Positions 16,589 through 24,404 of a stretch of 37,798 bases of DNA are shown here, piece after piece. Below the pieces are notes generated by a model. That model was not told the origin of the DNA and made no database searches. It saw only the letters and a list, made by a program, of their open reading frames with translations. The DNA is taken from the NCBI GenBank assembly GCA_030037665.1, contig JASHQG010000754.1, forward strand, positions 1 to 37,798, read 5' to 3'. The position numbers were made by a program, and so were the translations under genes. The DNA is from Acetobacteraceae bacterium (GTDB lineage Bacteria > Pseudomonadota > Alphaproteobacteria > Acetobacterales > Acetobacteraceae). Positions within the stretch are counted from its first letter, which is position 1, and each line of letters opens with the position of its first letter.

Positions 16589-17620
16589 ATGCGCGTCGCC
16601 GTCTTCCGCCACGAAGGTTCGCCGCTTGGCATCGAGGATCGCCAGACTCCGACTGCGCGGCCGGGTGAGCTCGTCGTGCAGGTCGCATACTGCGGGATCT
16701 GCGGCACCGATCTGCACGCAACAGAAAAGAGCGCCGTTTCGCTGGAGGCCGGGACGGTGCTCGGTCACGAATTCTCGGGTGTCGTTGCAGAGTCCGCGGC
16801 ACCCGGCTGGCGGCGCGGCGAGCGTATCATCGGGTTGCCGCTCTATGAGTGCGACGAATGCCGCCCGCTCGGTGGCTGCCGTGACCGGCTCGGCATTCTG
16901 TGCGGGCGCACCAAGGTCATCGGTCTGGCGGCAGACGTGCCGGGTGGCTATGGGGAGTACCTCACCCTGCCGGCGCACAATGCGCTGCGCGTGCCCGATT
17001 CATTGGACCTGCGCGATGCGGCGCTGAGCGAGCCGCTATCGGTCGGTGCACATGCCGTGCGTCTGGCCGGTGCGTTGCTGGGCGGGCGCGTGCTGGTGAT
17101 CGGCGCGGGGCCGATCGGGTTGGCGGTGACAGTATTTGCGCGCTTAGCCGGTGCGCGGCATCTGATCGTGAGCGAATTGGATCCGGTGCGGCGAAATCGC
17201 GCGGGCACGATTGGAGCCAGTGCCGTCCTCGATCCGGAGGCGGAACCTGTCGCCGCGGCGTTCGCCCGCATGACCGGCGGCCCACCGGAGGTGATTTTCG
17301 AGTGTGTCGGGGCGCCGGGCCTGCTGCGCCATGTGATCGATCTGGCCCCGGTGCATGGGCGGATTGTCGTGGTCGGCGTATGCCGCCATGAGGATTCGAT
17401 CCTGCCGCGCATCGCAATCCGCAAGGAGCTGACCGTGCGGTTCGTGCTCGGTTACACGCGCGAGGAGTTTGAGCTGGTGCTGGACCTGCTGGCGGCGCGG
17501 CGCATCGATGCCAATAAGCTGGTATCCGATGTGATCGGGCTGGACGCGCTGCCCGAGCTTTTCGAAAGCCTCCGCCGGCCGAATCCGCGGGCGAAGGTAT
17601 TGATTGATCCGAGAGGCTAA
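16589..17620 (+). CDS. Zinc-dependent alcohol dehydrogenase (MDR)
   Basis: A 343-residue medium-chain dehydrogenase of the sorbitol/threonine-dehydrogenase type. The catalytic zinc site is formed by Cys38 (YCGICGTD) and His60-Glu61 (GHEFSG). The structural zinc cysteines are Cys88, Cys91, Cys97 and Cys105, so both metals are expected. The Rossmann motif is VLVIGAGPIGLAV. The ORF track opens at 16154, but that region is the SDR gene in another frame; the ATG at 16589 is preceded by GGGAGG and begins the family N-terminus MRVAVFRHEG. It probably oxidises a hydroxy-compound with NAD. It lies directly behind the SDR gene. Confidence 0.9.
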   Translation: MRVAVFRHEGSPLGIEDRQTPTARPGELVVQVAYCGICGTDLHATEKSAVSLEAGTVLGHEFSGVVAESAAPGWRRGERIIGLPLYECDECRPLGGCRDRLGILCGRTKVIGLAADVPGGYGEYLTLPAHNALRVPDSLDLRDAALSEPLSVGAHAVRLAGALLGGRVLVIGAGPIGLAVTVFARLAGARHLIVSELDPVRRNRAGTIGASAVLDPEAEPVAAAFARMTGGPPEVIFECVGAPGLLRHVIDLAPVHGRIVVVGVCRHEDSILPRIAIRKELTVRFVLGYTREEFELVLDLLAARRIDANKLVSDVIGLDALPELFESLRRPNPRAKVLIDPRG

Positions 17621-17697
17621 CGCGCTCCGGCCGGGTGAGAGTACTGCGACGAACCCATCATGCACTGGTATCGTTTTGTGCCACCCTCCGCCGGCCT

Positions 17698-17713
17698 CTC
17701 CCGTACGCGGGAG
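17698..17713. repeat. GC-rich intergenic hairpin
   Basis: A stem CTCCCG/CGGGAG with loop TACG, inside a pyrimidine-rich context of the kind CCTCTCCCG...CGGGAGGGG. Similar sequences occur near 25761 and 32420 in this window, so this is probably a member of a dispersed REP-like element family. Confidence 0.4.
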
Positions 17714-17789
17714 GGGGCAATCGGGTCCTCTGGTCTCACGCGCCCGTCCCGCCTACCTTCGGCCCGACCATAGCGGAGGAAACAGATCG

Positions 17790-19022
17790 ATGAGTACCGG
17801 CTTCGATTACAGCAAGCTCTACAGCGCCGACATTCTGCCGCCAGCGCCGCGCTGGGCGCCGTTTCCGAAATACTATTTCGTCGGCGGCAACAACGACCCC
17901 GAGCGAATCCCCATCGAGGGCCTGATCGAAGCCGCTGCATCCGTGCTGCGCCGCGAAGGATCGAAGCTGGCGATCTACAATCTGGGCCTCGGGCCGCAGG
18001 GGTATCCCGGCTTGCGCCAGTTTGTTGCCGACAAGTCGAAGCGGCATCGCGGTATCGACGTGTCGATCGACGACATCTCGATCGTCACCGGATCCGGCCA
18101 GGGTATCGACATGATCAGCAAACTGTTGCTCGACCCGGGCGACACAGTCCTGGCCGAGGAGTTCTGCTACCAGGGCGCTCTCAATCGGTTCCGCAAGCTG
18201 GGCGCCAAAATTGAGGCAATGAAGCTCGACGCCAACGGCATTGTCATCGAAGCGCTGGCATCGCAGCTTGCCGGGCTGAAAGCCAAGGGCGTCAGCCCGA
18301 AGTTCATCTATACGATCCCCACAATCCAGAACCCCACGGCGAGCATATTACCGCTCGATCGCCGCCACGTGCTGCTCAAGCTCGCGCACGAATATAATGT
18401 CGCGATCTTCGAGGACGAATGCTACGCCGACTTGCTATGGCAAGGCGTGGAAGCGCCGCCTGCGTTATACGCGCTTGATCCCGATGCCGTGATCCACCTC
18501 GGCTCGTTCTCCAAGTCGCTCGCGCCAGCGCTGCGGCTTGGTTATATCATTGCGCCATGGGATATCATGAGTCGTCTGCTGCCATTGAAGGGCGATAGCG
18601 GCACCGGCGCGCTGGACCAGATGATCGTCGCCGAATATTTCTCGAAGAATTTCGACAAGCACCTCCCGCATCTGAACAGTGTACTGAAGGATAAGCTTGA
18701 CGCGATGGTCGAATCGGTAGAGCGCGAGTTCGGAAGCGCCGCCGAATGCTGGATTCCGAAGGGGGGGATCTTTCTTTGGATCAAGCTGCCGGATGAAGTG
18801 GACGTGCGTACGTTGCTGAAGCCGGCGGCTGAGGCCGGCATAATCTTCAACGAGGGGCCGGCTTGGGCAGTCAGTGCCAATAACTCGAAATCTCATCTGC
18901 GGCTGTGTTTCGCGATGCCGAGCAAGCAGACCATCCGCGATGGTGTCGCTGCGCTGGCCAAGGTATGCTACGAACACACGGGAATACCGAAGCAGAGCGG
19001 CAACATCCGGCGCGCTGGTTAG
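17790..19022 (+). CDS. PLP-dependent aminotransferase, class I/II
   Basis: A 410-residue fold-type I aminotransferase resembling the 2-aminoadipate/MocR-like group. The start is the ATG at 17790, preceded by GCGGAGGAAA; the upstream part of the ORF is not conserved in character. The Schiff-base lysine is Lys242 in GSFSKSLAPALRLGY. TIPTIQNPTA carries the conserved Asn near 181, and FEDECYADL holds the cofactor-ring Asp209 and Tyr212. GPQGYPGLRQFV is the small-domain segment typical of this group. No N-terminal GntR domain is present, so it is an enzyme and not a regulator. It sits between the dehydrogenase genes and a TauD-like dioxygenase gene that follows 13 bases later. Confidence 0.9.
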   Translation: MSTGFDYSKLYSADILPPAPRWAPFPKYYFVGGNNDPERIPIEGLIEAAASVLRREGSKLAIYNLGLGPQGYPGLRQFVADKSKRHRGIDVSIDDISIVTGSGQGIDMISKLLLDPGDTVLAEEFCYQGALNRFRKLGAKIEAMKLDANGIVIEALASQLAGLKAKGVSPKFIYTIPTIQNPTASILPLDRRHVLLKLAHEYNVAIFEDECYADLLWQGVEAPPALYALDPDAVIHLGSFSKSLAPALRLGYIIAPWDIMSRLLPLKGDSGTGALDQMIVAEYFSKNFDKHLPHLNSVLKDKLDAMVESVEREFGSAAECWIPKGGIFLWIKLPDEVDVRTLLKPAAEAGIIFNEGPAWAVSANNSKSHLRLCFAMPSKQTIRDGVAALAKVCYEHTGIPKQSGNIRRAG

Positions 19023-19035
19023 AGGAGCACTCGAC

Positions 19036-19920
19036 ATGATGGATCCGATGCGCGGCAACAATGGACCTCGCTATAAGCACAAGCCGGGAAATGAAGCGCC
19101 GTACGATACGATCCAGGTGGACAAGCTGACGCCGATTATCGGTGCAGAGATTGCCGGCATCGACCTCGGCAGGCCATTGTCGAACCATCAGATGGAAGAA
19201 GTTCACCGCGCTCTCGCCGAGAATCTGGTGGTTTTTTTCCGCGACCAACACCTGTCGCCTGAGCAGCATATCGCGTTTGGGCGAAATTTCGGCGAGTTGC
19301 ATATTCATCCGGCCGCACCATCCTACCAGAATCACCCGGAACTGATGGTTATTCATGCGGACAAGAACTCGCCACGTGCCAACGGTGAAGGCTGGCACAG
19401 CGACGTGTCCTGCGATCCAACGCCGCCAATGGGTAGCATCCTCTACATCAAGACCTGCCCGCCCAAGGGTGGCGACACACTTTTCGCGTCTATGTACGCC
19501 GCGTACGAAGCGCTGTCGGATCGCATGAAGGCGTATCTCCACGGGATGACGGCGATGCACGACGGTGAGGAGAATTACCGAGGCACTTACAAATATGCCG
19601 GCGTTGAGGATAAGGCGACCTATCCGCGTGCTGAACACCCGGTGATCCGCACGCACCCCGTCACCGGCCAAAAGGCGTTGTACGTGAATCGCGGCTTTAC
19701 CCGTCGGCTGCTTGGCGTGCCGCGCGACGAGAGCTACCACATCCTGAACTACCTCTACACGCACGCGGAAAATCCGCTGTTTCAGTGCCGTTTCCGCTGG
19801 CAGCCGAACTCCGTCGCTTTCTGGGATAACCGTTGCGTCCAGCACCGCGCGATGTGGGACTACTGGCCGCACACCCGGTCGGGATTCAGGGTGACTGTGG
19901 CCGGCGACCGGCCATACTGA
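19036..19920 (+). CDS. TauD/TfdA-family dioxygenase
   Basis: A 294-residue Fe(II)- and 2-oxoglutarate-dependent dioxygenase. The iron ligands are His121 and Asp123 in GEGWHSDVSCD and His270 in CVQHRAMWDY. The 2-oxoglutarate-binding arginine is in RSGFRVTVAGDRPY near the C-terminus. IGAEIAGIDLGRPLS near residue 35 is the usual N-terminal family segment. The start is placed at ATG 19036, with AGAGGAG upstream; another ATG follows immediately at 19039. The family hydroxylates taurine, 2,4-D, other sulfonates, sulfates or aromatic ethers; the substrate here is not determined. It ends the plus-strand run that begins with the SDR gene. Confidence 0.92.
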   Translation: MMDPMRGNNGPRYKHKPGNEAPYDTIQVDKLTPIIGAEIAGIDLGRPLSNHQMEEVHRALAENLVVFFRDQHLSPEQHIAFGRNFGELHIHPAAPSYQNHPELMVIHADKNSPRANGEGWHSDVSCDPTPPMGSILYIKTCPPKGGDTLFASMYAAYEALSDRMKAYLHGMTAMHDGEENYRGTYKYAGVEDKATYPRAEHPVIRTHPVTGQKALYVNRGFTRRLLGVPRDESYHILNYLYTHAENPLFQCRFRWQPNSVAFWDNRCVQHRAMWDYWPHTRSGFRVTVAGDRPY

Positions 19921-20011
19921 ACCGGTCGACCGTCATTGCAAGGCAGGACGGCGCAGCTGACGTCCACTTGACCACATCGGTGCGGAGCCGAGCCTGCGGG
20001 TGTTCGGATCC

Positions 20012-20737
20012 CTAGCTTTGTCGGGGGGACGCCCGAGGCCGTGCGCTTGAAAAGCCGGCAACAAACGCCGCCATGACGCCCACCAGAAACACCCCGTCGA
20101 AAGTACCTGCCCCGCCAATCGACGCGACCGGTGCGCCCAGGTCCTGCACGTCGCCCAGGTTCGAGAGATCGGCGCCAAGCAGAGTACCGAGGCTCCCACC
20201 GATGTAGGCAAGCGGGGCTGCATGCCGGCGCGACAGCAGCAGTGCGACTATCGCGGCGGCGACCGACGGCACGAACACCGGAAGCGCGATGCCAACCCCG
20301 TATACGGGATGTGCGAGAACGTGGCACAGCATACCGACGCACGCGACGGCCAGCACGCCTTGGGTCCAAAGCCAATAGCGCACCAGGAGGAACAATGACA
20401 TGATTGTCGGGATCAGGGCGCCTCCGACATTCACCGCGATGATTGTTCCAGGCCAGTTGACGACGACCGGCACCACATAGCGCATGCCGAAGTAGCTGAT
20501 CTGCGCGCCATGCATGACCTGTTGATCTGGCAATTCCGCCACGGGGATGTTGAAGTAGCTTCCAATGAGCGACGCCAGCAGCACCAGCATAGCGCCACGC
20601 GAGCTCAGGCCGATCCGCATATAAGTGAAGCGGAGCGCCCCGAGCTCCAGGAGAACCACGACCAACAGGAACAGCGCCGCCAGGATGGAAAAGAAGGGGA
20701 GAGTGAGCGGCAGATAGTGCGGCTGGCTGGGTGACAT
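20012..20737 (-). CDS. DUF1614 integral membrane protein
   Basis: A 241-residue multi-pass inner-membrane protein of the DUF1614 family. The N-terminal segment is strongly hydrophobic (FFSILAALFLLVVVLLEL), followed by about six more hydrophobic stretches. A conserved-looking GSYFNIPVAELP loop comes after the second helix, and GGSLGTLLGADLSNL plus SIGGAGTFDGVFLVG come near the end, both typical of the family. Its function is not known; some members are described as putative transporters or enzymes. It is convergent with the dioxygenase gene and stands alone. Confidence 0.82.
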   Translation of the reverse strand: MSPSQPHYLPLTLPFFSILAALFLLVVVLLELGALRFTYMRIGLSSRGAMLVLLASLIGSYFNIPVAELPDQQVMHGAQISYFGMRYVVPVVVNWPGTIIAVNVGGALIPTIMSLFLLVRYWLWTQGVLAVACVGMLCHVLAHPVYGVGIALPVFVPSVAAAIVALLLSRRHAAPLAYIGGSLGTLLGADLSNLGDVQDLGAPVASIGGAGTFDGVFLVGVMAAFVAGFSSARPRASPRQS

Positions 20738-21236
20738 GGCCTGGCTACCGTTTGTCAGATTGGCTGAAGCCTAGCCGGGTGGCCCTCTGTGGCACCAGTC
20801 CGCCCTCGTTCCGCATGACTCACTCGGCTGTACTGTGCGCGACGCCTATGCCATCTACAGTCCCGCGGCAGATTCGCTCGCAATGTCCCGGTGCAACCGG
20901 GTGTGCCTCCCGCCGAACTTTGCGTGCTGCTGCCTTTGGGGCGAGGCGGTCACGCCTACGTCGTCTGCGCGCTCTTGGTTCTCAGGTCCTCTCAACGACG
21001 GGTGGAAATTCTAAGACCTATTGGCCTCGGCGTCCTGGTGGCAACGATCGAGATACAGTCCCCGGCGCCTATCGCCGGCAGTGTCGTGGTTCTGAACGGC
21101 GGAGCGCTCCGTCCCCACCGCCGGACTTCTCCGTTGATTCCAATCGGAAATGCGATACGTCAAAGCACACCAGCCAGACAGGCGCTGGCGTGAAGCACCA
21201 ACCCTTGACCGGGGTCACGTTCGCGCGAGCGGGATA

Positions 21237-21695
21237 ATGAACGCATGGCCGGGAACGCTCGCTGCGCTGGTCGCCATGTCAACATTCTCCAGTCTTGCCG
21301 GAACGCTATGCTCCCTCGTCTCCCGTGGAGAAGATGCGCATGACTGGTCCGCTCCCCGCGCCAGCGAAACCAGGTGGCTCGAGATGATTGGCGGGCCGAT
21401 TATTGAACTCGTGAGCCCTGATCTGTCCCGCGCGGTGTGCAAGCCGGTCAAGGTTGATATGCGGTTCCGCGCGCCGCCGGGCGTGAGTGTGATTATGAAC
21501 ACGCTCCGGGTAAGCTAAGGGCGGCCTGGAATAGACATCATCCGTTGGCTGTTGCGACATGCCACTGTGACCAAAAATAGGATCTTCGCGACCGGTGCGG
21601 ACATTCCCAAGGCTCGGCACAGCCGGACCGTGTCGGTTGAGGACAGCGCGGCCCGGCCTGGCCCGAGGACCTTCGTGATACCCGTTGTCCGGTAG
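21237..21695 (+). pseudogene. Conserved exported-type protein with in-frame TAA
   Basis: The frame runs 152 codons from ATG 21237 to TAG at 21693, interrupted by TAA at 21516-21518. Before the stop it reads IIELVSPDLSRAVCKPVKVD and ends NTLRVS. After it, the same frame continues GRPGIDIIRWLLRHATVT and ends TVSVEDSAARPGPRTF. Both halves resemble one family of short proteobacterial proteins with an Ig-like fold, where LRVLYG is followed by a DIT-type segment, so the stop replaces a tyrosine codon (TAC/TAT to TAA). The N-terminus (WPGTLAALVAMSTFSSLAG) is moderately hydrophobic and could be a signal peptide. I know the family only as hypothetical. It is either decayed or affected by an error. Confidence 0.6.
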
Positions 21696-22606
21696 CGGGC
21701 CACCGGCCGCGATGGCCGTCGAGGCTGCGGCGGGCGACGAGGGTCGCGACGTACCTTGTAGCCGGGGGGCGGGCGTGGGTTCCGATCCTGCTCGAGAAAT
21801 ACCGCCCCTCGACTTGCTCCCGCTACAGAGCAGTGGCCTGGTTCCGCCTGCGCAGGGCCAGGTCGCGCCGACGATGTCACCTACCGAGCCTGAGGGTCGC
21901 CCCGAAAATGGTTTCGATGCCTCGAGACTGACGTGAACATTCGCCTCCTGAGGCCACGATTGATCGTCCCGCAAATCCGTATCGCCCACCCCGATCCTGA
22001 TGGAGGCGACGGTACGGCAGATGCCAAACCGACGTCTGCAGAATGGGCGGCGAGACTCACGACGACGTCGGATCCTCTTTGCTGAGACAGCTCCACTTCG
22101 CATTTTCGGAATACTCGTCGTTGCGGGGCAAGAGCGGACCGTGCACGCGGCGCAGTCGTTCGAATCGCCTGCCCTGAGGCCCAGGCCACAAGGTCGAAGC
22201 TGGACGTCCCCCTGATTTCGCGATCGCTGTCCGGCGCCGCGACCTCGCGGACACCCACCCCGGGGAGTTGGTATATGCGACAACGATGACCTGCGACACT
22301 CACCGAGGGTCCGATTTGCAACGGTCATATACGGCTGGCGCTCTCGACCCCATGCGATCAGTTCAAATCGTACAACGGCTGCCGGATGACGGCATCCTGC
22401 GCGTGCGGTCCGAAACCCGAAACGGCCCCGACGGATGGCCGAAGATGGTTCTGGCCGGGGCGCAGGGCTGATAAATGTGTCTGCAGTCGTGGCCCTTGTT
22501 CGGTAGCATTCGTGAACGAAAATCATCATTACAAAATGCGGGCCGATAGTACCGCCGCTTGACATTTATTCTGCAATTTGCAACCAGTCTGACCTTAACG
22601 ACAAAG

Positions 22607-22639
22607 GCGCGGGCTCGACCCCCGTTTGTCGGCCCGCGC
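22607..22639 (+). promoter_or_regulatory. Strong hairpin before amidohydrolase gene
   Basis: GCGCGGGC (22607-22614) pairs perfectly with GCCCGCGC (22632-22639), and inside it CGAC pairs with GTCG, leaving one bulged T and the eight-base loop CCCCGTTT. That is twelve base pairs, mostly G-C, ending 37 bases before the ATG at 22677. There is no T-run after it, so it is not a canonical terminator; it could be a leader structure that protects the mRNA or controls translation. A TTGACA at 22559 upstream lacks a good -10 partner. Confidence 0.5.
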
Positions 22640-22676
22640 TGTGGATGCTGAGCGTTCATAAGCAAGGGAGGAAACC

Positions 22677-24188
22677 ATGGGTAGCTTTCTGAGCCAACGA
22701 GAACTCGACAAGCTGACGCAGGTTGACGCGTCGGCCTTCCCATCTCCTGTGCCGCTGCAAATGGTCTCGAACGGCGAGTTCAATCCGCTGCCGCAGACCG
22801 TCGACCAACGCAAAGTAGAGGGAAGGCTCAGGACGATCGCCGACGAAGCCGGACGTCGGCTCGGCATGGATCGGCGTCAGTTTCTGCGCTCCAGTTGTGG
22901 TATGGCGGCTGCATTTGTCGCTATGAACGAGGTGTTCGGCCCACTCTTCAAGGTCGATGCCGCGGAAGCGAAAGAACCCGACTTAGCCGCGGCGCGTGCG
23001 AATGCCTTGTCCAAACAGTTCATCTTCGACGACCAGCTGCACTTCGTGCGCGACGACTACAAGTTCGAAGGTCTCCTGGGCCTTGCGCAATATGCCGCGG
23101 AGCACTGGAACCCGGCGATGAACAAGGAAGCCGTTGGCATGACCCTCGACCGCTATAAATTTGGGAACTTTCTCAAGGAGGTGTACTTCGACAGCGACAC
23201 AACGATTGGCCTGCTGAGTGGCGCTCCGTTCGACGATCCGTCGCACTGGTTCCTGACGAACGACCAGATCAAGGAGGCCGCTGAAACCGTGAACAGCATC
23301 GCTGGTTCACGACGGTTGCTCTTCCACTCAGTCATCACGCCAAGGCAGCCAGGTTGGATGGATGAAGTCGATCGCGTGATCGATGTGGTTCGGCCAACAA
23401 GCTGGAAGGGTTACACCATTGGAGATCCGCTGTCTCCTCAGACAACGAAATATCCATGGCGGCTGGACGATGAGAAGCTGATGTACCCGTTCTACGAAAA
23501 GGCGGTGAAGGCCGGAATCACTAATATCTGCATCCATAAAGGTCTGCTGCCGAAGGACTACGAAACCTCGATTCCAGGCGGTGCATGGCGCTACGCGGAT
23601 GCTGACGACATCCCAAAGGCTGCCAAGGATTGGCCGCAGATGAACTTCATCATCTACCATTCCGCGCTGCGGGCCTTCCAGGAGAACCCGGTCGACGATC
23701 TGGCTGAGTTCGAACGTACGGGCTATGTCCGGTGGACTTCCGATCTTGCCGCAATTCCTGAGAAGCATGGAGTCAGCAACGTATATGCCGATACGGGGAC
23801 TTGCTTCGCGGTGTCTGCGGTCACCAATCCACGCTTCTGTGCGGCGATGATGGGTACGCTGGTCAAGGGGTTAGGGCACGACCATATCTTATGGGGGACC
23901 GACTCAGTCTGGTACGGCTCGCCCCAGTGGCAGATCGAGGCGTTCCGGCGTCTCGAGATTCCGGAAGACATGCAGAAGAAGCACGGCTTCACCCCGCTTG
24001 GCGCAGCGAATGGCCCGGTGAAGAGCGCCATCCTGGGCTACAACGGTGCGCGTCACTATCAGCTCGACCTGCGTGCAGCTGCCAACGATCTTCCGCTGGA
24101 TGGTATTTCTCAGCGGAAGACCGCCTATCTCCAGAACGGAGGCAGTCCCAGCAACGCTGCCTACGGCTACATCGTCAAGCCAGGCTGA
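22677..24188 (+). CDS. Amidohydrolase with internal Tat motif
   Basis: A 503-residue metal-dependent hydrolase-like protein. Residues 1-60 are a hydrophilic extension. Then comes MDRRQFLRSS (Arg66-Arg67), followed by a mildly hydrophobic stretch GMAAAFVAMNEVFG and AEAKE near 96-100, a twin-arginine export signal placed unusually far inside. The catalytic domain has FIFDDQLHFV instead of a clear HxH, with histidines in NICIHKGL and FIIYHSAL and the aspartate in ILWGTDSVWYG. The pattern matches large amidohydrolase-2 proteins with such extensions. The start fits the AGGGAGG six bases upstream. If exported it would act in the periplasm. The MFS transporter gene follows on the same strand after about 215 bases. 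Confidence 0.82.
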   Translation: MGSFLSQRELDKLTQVDASAFPSPVPLQMVSNGEFNPLPQTVDQRKVEGRLRTIADEAGRRLGMDRRQFLRSSCGMAAAFVAMNEVFGPLFKVDAAEAKEPDLAAARANALSKQFIFDDQLHFVRDDYKFEGLLGLAQYAAEHWNPAMNKEAVGMTLDRYKFGNFLKEVYFDSDTTIGLLSGAPFDDPSHWFLTNDQIKEAAETVNSIAGSRRLLFHSVITPRQPGWMDEVDRVIDVVRPTSWKGYTIGDPLSPQTTKYPWRLDDEKLMYPFYEKAVKAGITNICIHKGLLPKDYETSIPGGAWRYADADDIPKAAKDWPQMNFIIYHSALRAFQENPVDDLAEFERTGYVRWTSDLAAIPEKHGVSNVYADTGTCFAVSAVTNPRFCAAMMGTLVKGLGHDHILWGTDSVWYGSPQWQIEAFRRLEIPEDMQKKHGFTPLGAANGPVKSAILGYNGARHYQLDLRAAANDLPLDGISQRKTAYLQNGGSPSNAAYGYIVKPG

Positions 24189-24404
24189 TCAGAGGGGCAT
24201 CGCGCACGCCGGGGTTGCGCTGGCGACCGAGAGTTGTGGTCCTGATGGAGGGATTTCCAGTGGGACTGTCTGCCGAGGTCCGCCGGCGCAGCGCCTGCAT
24301 GCCGTCGAATTCCTCGTCCTCCAGGACGTGAACGGGCCGGCTGGCCACGTCGCGCGGGGTGCGCTCGATATTCGGTCCAGGAGATCGCCAGGGTAGCGCC
24401 CGGA

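Larger units (their letters stand above)
20738..22676. other. Gene-poor, apparently degraded stretch
   Basis: Nearly 2 kb without an intact gene. The ORF track lists a 419-residue minus-strand frame (21306-22565), but its translation is low-complexity, rich in Arg, Ser and Pro, and overlaps a recognisable plus-strand pseudogene, so it is a shadow. The only recognisable coding relic is at 21237-21695. A strong hairpin lies at 22607-22639 in front of the next gene. Frequent stops, altered composition and lack of ribosome-binding sites fit a region of gene decay or an old insertion site. No transposase or integrase fragment could be recognised by eye. Confidence 0.5.

Noticed and set aside
5869-21695. 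Altered genetic code or selenocysteine to explain the in-frame stops
   Set aside because: All three stop codons occur in frame and all are also used as normal terminators in this window; the TGA replaces Trp, not Cys, and no SECIS-like element was evident.
21306-22565. 419-codon minus-strand ORF in the gene-poor zone
   Set aside because: Low-complexity translation without family resemblance, and it overlaps a plus-strand pseudogene with strong family-like sequence.
22559-22588. TTGACA as promoter of the amidohydrolase gene
   Set aside because: No acceptable -10 hexamer at 16-18 bases (CAACCA, AACCAG, ACCAGT), so it is not listed as a promoter.
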